A DNA stretch of 11,296 nt, from contig JAFAED010000407.1 in assembly GCA_023424275.1 (NCBI GenBank), forward strand, positions 1 through 11,296, read 5' to 3'. The notes below the pieces were generated by a model, which had not been told where the DNA came from, searched no databases, and was given only the letters and a program-made list of their open reading frames with translations. Below are positions 4,675 to 11,296 of this stretch, piece after piece. The translations under genes and the position numbers were made by a program. The stretch is from Pseudomonadota bacterium (GTDB lineage Bacteria > Pseudomonadota > Alphaproteobacteria > Sphingomonadales > Sphingomonadaceae). Position 1 is the first letter of the stretch; the number at the start of each line of letters is the position of its first letter.

Positions 4675-6906
4675 ATGACCAAGGGAACAACGCGGCGTGC
4701 CGTCCGTCCGATGCTGGCGCTGCTGCTGGCAGGCGTATCGACGCCAGTGCTGGCGCAGGAAACGGCGGCTGAAACCGCCGCCGAAGCGGTGGCGGCCGAG
4801 ACGGTCGACGGCACCGATATCGTCGTCACGGCGCAGAAGCGGTCGGAACGCCTGCAAGATGTGCCCATCGCGGTCAGCGCGCTTGGCGGCGACGCACTCG
4901 AACGTCAGCGGGTGACGCAGGCCGACGAGCTCGCGAGCAAGGTCGTCAACCTCCAACTCACCTCGACCGTCGGCGACAACACGCCGATCTTTGCGCTTCG
5001 CGGCGTGTCGATGTCCGATTACAGCCTGAACCAGGCCAGCCCCGTCGCGACCTATTATGACGAAGTCTACAAGGGCAATTTCGCCTTTCTGGGCGTCGCG
5101 ATGTACGATCTGGAGCGCGTCGAGGTGCTGCGCGGCCCGCAAGGCACGCTCTATGGCAAGAACACCACCGGCGGCGCGGTCAACCTGATCAGCCGGACGC
5201 CGGTACTGGGCGACACCGAAGGCTATCTGAACCTCGGCTACGGCAATTATAACCGCTACGAAGCCAATGGCGCAGTCAGCGTGCCGCTGGGCGAGACGCT
5301 GGCGGCGCGCGTCGCCTTTACCTTCGCGCGCGCCGACGGCTGGTTCAAGAACCAGCTTCCGGGCAAACCCGACCTTGCGAGCGTGCGCGAATATGGCGTG
5401 CGCGGCAGCCTGTTGTTCGAGCCGAACGACAGCGCGCGCTTCATCCTGCGCGCGTCGACCAGTTACCAGAACCCGCGCAACTATGGCATTTATGCGCAGC
5501 CCGAGGCGGTGAACCGGCCGGGACTGGGGCGCCGCGAGATCGAAGCGAACGTCACCGACCGCCGCCGCGCGCGCACCTGGTCGGTGTCGCTGACAGGTAC
5601 GGTCGATTTGAACGACACGCTCGCGATCACCAGCGTGACCTCGTGGGACAAGGGCCGGCTCAATTTCTATGAGGACACCGACGGCACCGCGACCGAGCTG
5701 CTCGAAATCCCCTATACCGACCGCGCGACGCAATTCGCGCAGGACCTGCGCCTGACGAGCGACTTCGACGGCCCGTTCAACTTCATTCTCGGCGCCTATT
5801 TCAACCGCGAGAAAGTCTATAACGAGACGACGTTCGAAATCGGCAAGGATATCGATTCCGACGGCCTGCCCGGCGTCACCGATGCCGATTGCGCGGCGGG
5901 TTTCCCCTTGGGCTGCCTGTTCCGCAACAGTTTCGACCAGCTCAAGAAGAGCTATGCACTTTATTCGGACGTCAGTTTCGAGCTGACCGACCAGCTGACG
6001 CTGCGCGGCGGCCTTCGTTTCACGCACGACAAGGGGACGCAGAGCAATTTCGAATCCAATGCCCTTGGGCCGAACGGCGTGCTGGTGATGAACCTGATCC
6101 CGCCGTCGCAACTCGATTACAGCCAGGAGAATCTGTCGGGCAAGATCGGTGCCGATTACAAGATCAATCCCGATGTGATGGTCTATGGCAATTACAGCCG
6201 CGGATACCGCGCGCCGAGTTTCAACGCGCAGGCCTTTTTCGATCCGTCCGAGCTGTCGGTGGCGAAGGCGGAAAAGATCGAAGCGTTCGAACTGGGGATG
6301 AAGAGCCAGTTCGCCGATCGCCGCGTCACGCTCAACCTCGCGGCCTTCCACTATTCGTACAGCAACCAGCAATTCATCAACATCGATCCCGCGACCGCAG
6401 CGCAGACTTTGCTCAACATCCCGCGCTCGCGCATCCTGGGCGGCGAGGCCGAGCTGACCGTACGGGCGACCGACATGGTGACGCTGCGCGCCGGGGTCGG
6501 CCTGCTCGATACCAAGATCAAACGCGGGATCGTCAGCGGGGTCGATGTCCGCGGCAACAATCTGTCGAACGCGCCCAAATTCACCTTCACCGGCGGCGTC
6601 GATGCGACGGTAATGGACGGGTCCGGCGGCAAGCTGAGCCTGCACGGCGACATCAACTATTCGTCGAGCCAATATTTCGAAGTGCTCAATATCCCCCGGC
6701 TGAAGCAGGACAGCTATGTATTGCTGGCCGGGCACATCGACTGGGAATCGGCCGACGGCCGTTGGAACGCCTCGGTCTGGGGCAAGAATCTCACCAACAA
6801 ATTCTACTTCACCTCGCGCGTCGACCTGCTCGCCGGGTTCGGGTTCGACTATAATCATGTCGGGACGCCGCGGACCTATGGCGTGACGGTGGGCACGAAG
6901 TTCTGA
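4675..6906 (+). CDS. TonB-dependent outer-membrane receptor
   Basis: 743 residues, normal for the family. Residues 1-27 form a signal peptide (cleavage VLA|QET), followed by an Ala/Glu-rich linker (29-46) and a TonB-box-like DIVVTA (48-53). The plug domain runs to about 175 and contains the RVEVLRGPQGTLYGKNTTGG signature (148-167) and AVNLISRTP. The remaining 570 residues are a 22-strand-type barrel of alternating aromatic strands ending in VTVGTKF with a terminal Phe, as needed for BAM assembly. An extracellular loop near 392-414 has DIDSDG, DAD and the protein's only two cysteines (Cys406, Cys414). An AGGGGAG lies 7 bases before the ATG, 18 bp after the second cytochrome. Sphingomonads use such receptors for many organic substrates, not only siderophores. 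Its place inside the operon suggests uptake of the amine or its precursor, but the ligand cannot be read from the sequence. Confidence 0.95.
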   Translation: MTKGTTRRAVRPMLALLLAGVSTPVLAQETAAETAAEAVAAETVDGTDIVVTAQKRSERLQDVPIAVSALGGDALERQRVTQADELASKVVNLQLTSTVGDNTPIFALRGVSMSDYSLNQASPVATYYDEVYKGNFAFLGVAMYDLERVEVLRGPQGTLYGKNTTGGAVNLISRTPVLGDTEGYLNLGYGNYNRYEANGAVSVPLGETLAARVAFTFARADGWFKNQLPGKPDLASVREYGVRGSLLFEPNDSARFILRASTSYQNPRNYGIYAQPEAVNRPGLGRREIEANVTDRRRARTWSVSLTGTVDLNDTLAITSVTSWDKGRLNFYEDTDGTATELLEIPYTDRATQFAQDLRLTSDFDGPFNFILGAYFNREKVYNETTFEIGKDIDSDGLPGVTDADCAAGFPLGCLFRNSFDQLKKSYALYSDVSFELTDQLTLRGGLRFTHDKGTQSNFESNALGPNGVLVMNLIPPSQLDYSQENLSGKIGADYKINPDVMVYGNYSRGYRAPSFNAQAFFDPSELSVAKAEKIEAFELGMKSQFADRRVTLNLAAFHYSYSNQQFINIDPATAAQTLLNIPRSRILGGEAELTVRATDMVTLRAGVGLLDTKIKRGIVSGVDVRGNNLSNAPKFTFTGGVDATVMDGSGGKLSLHGDINYSSSQYFEVLNIPRLKQDSYVLLAGHIDWESADGRWNASVWGKNLTNKFYFTSRVDLLAGFGFDYNHVGTPRTYGVTVGTKF

Positions 6907-6919
6907 TCGGAGAGAGCGG

Positions 6920-8329
6920 ATGTCTGATTACAAGATGCTGATCGGCGGACGGCTGGTCGACGGCGATCACCAAATGGACGTGATCAACCCCGCGACCGAA
7001 GAGGTGTTCGCGACGGTCGCGCGCGCATCGGAGCGGCAGGCCGACGAAGCGATCGAGGCGGCGGCCACCGCCTTTCCCGGCTGGGCCGAGGTATCGATGG
7101 CCGAGCGGCAGGCAAAGGTGAGCGCGCTGGCCGACGCGATCGCCGCCAATGCCGACAAGCTCGCGCGCGCGCTGACGCAGGAACAGGGCAAGCCGCTGGC
7201 CGAGGCACAGGGCGAGATCGCCTGGGCCGAGGGGTATCTGCGCCATTATGCAACGCTCGACATCGCCGAACGGACGATCCAGGACGATGCGAACGGGCTG
7301 ATCCAGGTGCGCCGCAAGCCGCTGGGCGTCGTCGCGGGGATCATTGCGTGGAACTTCCCACTGCTCGTCGCCTGCTGGAAGATCGGGCCGGCGGTGATCG
7401 CGGGTAACACGATCGTGCTAAAGCCCGCGCCGACGACGCCCGTCTGCGCTTTGATGCTGGGCGAACTCTGCCAAGGCATCTTTCCGGCGGGCGTGGTCAA
7501 CATCATCGTCGATGCCAATGACCTGGGCGGCTATCTGACGGCCGACCCGCGCATCGCCAAGGTCGGCTTCACCGGATCGACTGCTACGGGCAAGAAGATC
7601 ATGGCGAGCGCGGCCGACGGGCTGAAGCGCCTGACGCTCGAGCTTGGCGGCAACGATCCTGGCATCGTGCTCGACGATGTCGATGTGCGCGAGGTCGCGC
7701 AGGGCATTTTCAACGCGGCTTTCCTCAATTGCGGACAGGTCTGCCTCGCGATCAAGCGCGCCTATGTCCACGACGCCATCTATGATGCGATGTGCGACGA
7801 ACTGGCGCGGCTGGCCGAGGCGGCGGTGGTCGACGACGGGCTGGCGCAGGGGGCGCAGATCGGCCCCATCCAGAACAAGGCGCAATATGAGAAGGTGCAG
7901 GCTTTCCTGGAAAGCGCTCGCCGCGACGGCACGATTGTCGCCGGCGGCGAGATTATCGACCGTGCCGGCTATTTCCTGCGCCCGACGATCGTGCGCGATG
8001 TCACCGACGGGCACGAGATCGTCGACGAGGAACAGTTCGGCCCGATCCTGCCGGTGATCCGTTATTCGGACATCGACGATGTCGTCGCGCGCGCCAATGC
8101 GTCGCCCTATGGTCTTGGCGCGTCGGTCTGGTCGCGCGATATCGATCGTGCGGTCGGTGTCGCGAACCGGATCGAAAGCGGGTCGGTGTGGGTGAACCAG
8201 CATGTCGCGATCGGCCCGCATATCCCGATGGCGGGGGTCAAATCCTCGGGCCTCGGGGTCGAGCAATCCGAAGAGGGGCTGGCCGAATATACGCAATTGT
8301 CGGTGATCAACGTGGCGCGCGGCGGATGA
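6920..8329 (+). CDS. NAD(P)-dependent aldehyde dehydrogenase
   Basis: A 469-residue cytosolic enzyme of the ALDH superfamily, without a signal peptide. All catalytic positions are present: Asn145 in AWNFPLL, Lys168 in VLKPAP, the FTGSTATGKKI nucleotide loop (217-227), the general base Glu241 in LELGGN, and the nucleophile Cys275 in NCGQVC. The 34-residue Glu-Cys spacing equals that of the well-studied enzymes, and EEQFGPILPV closes the family pattern. The segment GSTATGKKIMASAADGLKR and the Ala-Ile-Lys-Arg after the catalytic Cys recall the AldA-like subgroup of unknown substrate. In this operon it should oxidise the aldehyde made by AauAB to the acid, which implies the aldehyde crosses the inner membrane. 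GGAGAG lies 5 bases before the ATG, 13 bp after the receptor stop. The end overlaps the next gene by four bases. Confidence 0.94.
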   Translation: MSDYKMLIGGRLVDGDHQMDVINPATEEVFATVARASERQADEAIEAAATAFPGWAEVSMAERQAKVSALADAIAANADKLARALTQEQGKPLAEAQGEIAWAEGYLRHYATLDIAERTIQDDANGLIQVRRKPLGVVAGIIAWNFPLLVACWKIGPAVIAGNTIVLKPAPTTPVCALMLGELCQGIFPAGVVNIIVDANDLGGYLTADPRIAKVGFTGSTATGKKIMASAADGLKRLTLELGGNDPGIVLDDVDVREVAQGIFNAAFLNCGQVCLAIKRAYVHDAIYDAMCDELARLAEAAVVDDGLAQGAQIGPIQNKAQYEKVQAFLESARRDGTIVAGGEIIDRAGYFLRPTIVRDVTDGHEIVDEEQFGPILPVIRYSDIDDVVARANASPYGLGASVWSRDIDRAVGVANRIESGSVWVNQHVAIGPHIPMAGVKSSGLGVEQSEEGLAEYTQLSVINVARGG

Positions 8330-9918
8330 GCGAGGCTTTCGACTGGAATCCGCCGACGCATTATAATTTCGCGCGCGACGCGATCGACCGGCTGGCGAGC
8401 GAAAGGCCGGACGATCGTGCGATGCTGTGGACCGATGGCACCGGCGCGGTCGTCGATCGCACATTTGCCGAGCTTTCGCACCATGCCGCGCGCGCCGCGT
8501 CGGTCCTGCGTGCCGCCGGCGTCGGACGCGGCGACACGGTGCTGATCCTGATGTCGCGCGAGATCGAATGGTGGGAATTGATGCTCGCCTGCCTGCGGCT
8601 CGGCGCGATTGCCTCGCCGGGCACGGTGCAGCTGACGCCGAAGGACATCGCCTATCGCTGCGACGCCGCCGACGCGCGCTGCATCGTCGCGGGATCCGAT
8701 GTCGCGCCGCGGGTCGACGACACGCCGGTCGATGCCAAGATCCCGCTGATCCATATCGGCGGCGCGCGCCCGGGATGGATCGATTATGGCGTAGCGAAAG
8801 CGGCGGCCGCGCCGCTGGCCGATGTCGCCGATACCGCGTTCGACGATCCCGCGCTCTGCTATTTCACCAGCGGGACGACCGGCCAGCCCAAGATGACGAT
8901 CCATGGCGCGGGCTATCCGCTTGCGCACGAAATCACCGGGCGCTTCTGGCTCGACCTTCGTCCCGGCGACCTGCATTGGAACATGTCCGACACCGGCTGG
9001 GCGAAAGCGGCGTGGAGCAGCCTGTTCGCGCCGTGGCTGATGGGCGCGGCGATCTTCGTCAACCATGCGCCGGGGTTCGATGCGGTCGCCGCGATGGACC
9101 TGCTGGAGCGTCACCCGGTGACGACATTATGCGCGCCGCCGACCGCCTATCGCATGTTCGTGCGCGCCGATCTGGACGGGCGCAGCTTTGCCCATCTGCG
9201 CCACTGCGTCAGCGCGGGCGAGCCGCTGAACCCCGAGGTGATCGACTTGTGGAAGAAGGCGACCGGGCTCGATATCCATGACGGATACGGACAGACCGAA
9301 ACGGTGCTGCTTTGCTGCAACCGCGCGGGCGCGGCGCGACAGGGTGCGATGGGGCGGCCGACGCCGGGCATCGACCTGGCGGTGATCGACCATGATGGCG
9401 CGGTCCTGCCGCCGGACGAGGAAGGGGACATCGCGCTGCGCGTCGGCGAGCGCCGTCCGCCGGGCCTGTTCCTCGGCTATCGCGGCGACCCCGATCGCAC
9501 GGCGAGCGTATTCCGGGGCGGCTGGTACCTGACCGGCGACCGCGCGACGGTCGACGCCGACGGCTTTTTCTGGTTCGTCGGGCGGGCCGACGATGTGATC
9601 CTCTCGTCGGGCTATCGCATCGGGCCGTTCGAGGTCGAAAGCGTGCTGTTCGAGCATGAGGCGGTCGCCGAAAGCGCCGTCGTCGCGAGCCCCGACCCGA
9701 CGCGCGGCGAGGTGGTGAAGGCGTTCGTCGTCCTGGCCCCGGGGCATAGTGCATCGGACGCGCTGGCAAAGGCGTTGCAGGATCATGTCAAGGCGACCAC
9801 CGCGCCGTATAAATATCCGCGCCGCATCGAATTTGTGCACAGCCTGCCCAAGACGATCAGCGGCAAGATCCGGCGCAAGGAATTGCGCGACAATGAATTC
9901 AAGAAAGTCGATGCATGA
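8326..9918 (+). CDS. AMP-forming acyl-CoA synthetase, medium-chain (MACS/ACSM-like) type
   Basis: A 530-residue ANL-superfamily ligase that activates a carboxylic acid with ATP to an acyl-adenylate and then the CoA thioester. The motifs are complete: P-loop [12 protein letters not shown] (179-190), [18 protein letters not shown] (217-234, characteristic of the medium-chain ACSM-like branch), DGYGQTE (319-325), YLTGD (401-405), the hinge [20 protein letters not shown] (419-438), and the C-terminal catalytic lysine Lys514 in [12 protein letters not shown]. The start ATG at 8326 overlaps the aldehyde dehydrogenase stop as ATGA. That stop and the supporting N-terminal TFAEL and RLGA motifs make this start preferable to any upstream one. 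It probably activates the acid produced by the preceding enzyme. Phenylacetate-CoA ligase PaaK is a different branch, so this is not a standard paa gene. Acid chain and ring structure are unknown. Confidence 0.92.
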   Translation: MSEAFDWNPPTHYNFARDAIDRLASERPDDRAMLWTDGTGAVVDRTFAELSHHAARAASVLRAAGVGRGDTVLILMSREIEWWELMLACLRLGAIASPGTVQLTPKDIAYRCDAADARCIVAGSDVAPRVDDTPVDAKIPLIHIGGARPGWIDYGVAKAAAAPLADVADTAFDDPALCYFTSGTTGQPKMTIHGAGYPLAHEITGRFWLDLRPGDLHWNMSDTGWAKAAWSSLFAPWLMGAAIFVNHAPGFDAVAAMDLLERHPVTTLCAPPTAYRMFVRADLDGRSFAHLRHCVSAGEPLNPEVIDLWKKATGLDIHDGYGQTETVLLCCNRAGAARQGAMGRPTPGIDLAVIDHDGAVLPPDEEGDIALRVGERRPPGLFLGYRGDPDRTASVFRGGWYLTGDRATVDADGFFWFVGRADDVILSSGYRIGPFEVESVLFEHEAVAESAVVASPDPTRGEVVKAFVVLAPGHSASDALAKALQDHVKATTAPYKYPRRIEFVHSLPKTISGKIRRKELRDNEFKKVDA

Positions 9919-11296
9919 CCGAAAGCTTCGTCCGCGGTGATCAGGCCAGCCCGCTGATCGAGATGACGATCGGTGCCTGTTTCGACCGGACCGTCGCACG
10001 GCACCCCGACGGCGAAGCGCTGGTCGTACGGCATCAGGGCGTGCGCTGGACCTGGCGCGCGTTGAAGGCGCGCGTCGATGCGGTCGCCGCCGGCCTGCTC
10101 GAACGCGGGCTGAAACCGGGCGACCGGGTCGGTATATGGGCCCCCAATTGCGCCGAATGGGTGATCGTCCAGTTCGCGACCGCAAAGGCGGGGCTGATCC
10201 TCGTCAATATCAACCCCGCCTATCGCACGGCCGAGCTGGCCTTTGCGCTGAACAAGGCCGGATGCGCGGCGCTGATCCTCGCGCCGTCACACAAGGGCAG
10301 CGATTATGTCGCGATGCTCGGCGAGTTGGCGCCCGAATTGTCGACGTCGGCGCCCGCCATGCTGGATGCCGCCCGCCTTCCCGCCCTGCGCCTTGCGGTC
10401 GTATTGGGCGACGGGGACCATCCAGGCTGCCTGCCCTTTGCGGCGCTCGCGAGCGACGATACGGACCGCTTGTCCGGCGTCGCGATCGAACCCGGCATGG
10501 CGGTCAACATCCAGTTCACCAGCGGCACCACCGGCTTTCCCAAGGGCGCGACGCTGTCGCATCGCAACATCCTCAACAATGGCGCGCTCGTCGGCGCACG
10601 GATCGGGCTGACGGCGGCCGACCGGCTATGCATCCCGGTGCCGCTCTATCATTGTTTCGGCATGGTGATGGGCAATCTGGCCTGTGCCGTGCACGGCGCG
10701 ACGATGGTCTATCCCGCCGAAGCCTTCGACCCGGGGGCGGTGCTCGAAACCGTCGAAGCCGAACGTTGCACCGCGCTCTACGGCGTCCCGACGATGTTCA
10801 TCGCGGCGCTGGAACATGCCGACTTCGACCGGTTCGACCTGTCGTCGCTGCGCACGGGGATCATGGCGGGATCGCCCTGCCCGATGACGGTGATGCGCGA
10901 GGTGATCGAACGGATGCATATGAGCGAGGTCACCATCGCCTATGGCATGACCGAAACCAGCCCGGTGAGCTTTCAAAGCGCGACCGACGATCCGCTCGAC
11001 CTGCGCGTGTCGACCGTGGGCCGCGTCCAGCCGCACCTGGAGGTCAAGCTGATCGACCTGGCGGGCGACATCGTTCCGCGCGGCCAGACCGGGGAACTTT
11101 GCACGCGCGGCTATTCGGTGATGCTCGGCTATTGGGACGATGCCGACCGCACCGCCGAAACCGTCGATGCCGACGGCTGGATGCACACGGGCGACCTCGC
11201 GACGATCGACGAGCAAGGCTATTGCCGGATCGTCGGCCGCATCAAGGATATGGTGATCCGCGGCGGCGAGAATATCTACCCGCGCGAGATCGAGGA
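9915..11296 (+). CDS. AMP-forming acyl-CoA synthetase, FadD/ACSF2-like (partial, runs off the right edge)
   Basis: An open frame with no stop from the ATG at 9915 to the window end: 460 complete codons of a protein that should be about 540-560 residues. The ATG overlaps the previous stop as ATGA. ANL motifs seen: the P-loop [11 protein letters not shown] (201-211), PLYHCFGM (243-250), YGMTETSPV (343-351), [15 protein letters not shown] (422-436), and [20 protein letters not shown] (441-460), which is the hinge and the GGENIYP motif of fatty-acyl-CoA synthetases. The C-terminal lysine domain lies mostly beyond the edge. It belongs to a different subfamily from the ligase before it, so the two are not a recent tandem copy. 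It may take a different acid in the same pathway, for example a later intermediate or a side chain. It has codon use and overlap style like its neighbours. Catabolism genes such as acyl-CoA dehydrogenase or hydratase may follow, but they are not in view. Confidence 0.93.
   Translation, partial: MTESFVRGDQASPLIEMTIGACFDRTVARHPDGEALVVRHQGVRWTWRALKARVDAVAAGLLERGLKPGDRVGIWAPNCAEWVIVQFATAKAGLILVNINPAYRTAELAFALNKAGCAALILAPSHKGSDYVAMLGELAPELSTSAPAMLDAARLPALRLAVVLGDGDHPGCLPFAALASDDTDRLSGVAIEPGMAVNIQFTSGTTGFPKGATLSHRNILNNGALVGARIGLTAADRLCIPVPLYHCFGMVMGNLACAVHGATMVYPAEAFDPGAVLETVEAERCTALYGVPTMFIAALEHADFDRFDLSSLRTGIMAGSPCPMTVMREVIERMHMSEVTIAYGMTETSPVSFQSATDDPLDLRVSTVGRVQPHLEVKLIDLAGDIVPRGQTGELCTRGYSVMLGYWDDADRTAETVDADGWMHTGDLATIDEQGYCRIVGRIKDMVIRGGENIYPREIE

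Noticed and set aside
4123..6858. A 911-residue open frame on the minus strand opposite the TonB receptor
   Set aside because: It is an antisense shadow of high-GC coding DNA: Arg/Gly/Ala/Asp-rich low-sense composition with no domain. The forward strand has an unmistakable receptor, cytochrome and dense motifs.
8326..9918. First ligase as phenylacetate-CoA ligase (PaaK)
   Set aside because: It is longer than PaaK (530 against about 430-440 residues) and carries the medium-chain synthetase motif [10 protein letters not shown], so it belongs to another ANL branch.
1..11296. CRISPR arrays, tRNA or rRNA genes, insertion sequences, phage genes
   Set aside because: None was seen: no regular spaced repeats, no tRNA-like cloverleaf, no transposase or integrase motifs, and uniform coding style throughout.

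Overview
The window looks like the chromosome of a sphingomonad-type alphaproteobacterium (Sphingopyxis-like is my best guess). The reasons are the high GC content, the compact operon style, and a TonB-dependent receptor with the plug start IVVTAQKRSERLQDVPI that is very common in Sphingomonadales. The taxon is inferred from style, not from a marker gene.

Layout: positions 1-80 hold only small inverted and direct repeats, just past the end of a leftward TetR-family repressor gene (81-740). A divergent control region of about 150 bp (741-889) carries a good -35 box and an inverted repeat that overlaps it. From 890 to the right edge, ten genes run rightward, either overlapping or with gaps of 30 bp or less. 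They probably form one operon: aauB (amine dehydrogenase heavy chain), aauE/mauE and aauD/mauD (light-chain maturation), aauA (light chain carrying the tryptophan tryptophylquinone, TTQ, cofactor), two monohaem c-type cytochromes, a TonB-dependent receptor, an aldehyde dehydrogenase, a medium-chain-type acyl-CoA synthetase, and a second FadD-like acyl-CoA synthetase cut off by the window end.

How the genes fit together (inference from families plus order): a primary amine substrate, or a compound releasing one, enters the periplasm through the TonB receptor. The AauAB enzyme deaminates it oxidatively to an aldehyde and ammonia. Electrons from reduced TTQ pass to one or both cytochromes c. The aldehyde is oxidised to a carboxylic acid by the aldehyde dehydrogenase, and the acid is activated to its CoA thioester by one or both ligases for further breakdown. 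The light chain resembles aromatic (aralkyl)amine dehydrogenase more than methylamine dehydrogenase: it has 14 cysteines after the signal peptide and a CSCCGG motif. The order B-E-D-A followed by a monohaem cytochrome matches the known aau cluster of Alcaligenes faecalis. Like that cluster, it shows no mauF, mauG, mauM or mauN in view.

The most interesting points are the pairing of a TTQ amine dehydrogenase with a dedicated outer-membrane receptor and two acyl-CoA ligases, two substitutions near the TTQ active site, the missing TTQ-maturation genes, an operator-like repeat over the promoter, and a tiny leader reading frame that overlaps the TTG start of the repressor gene.
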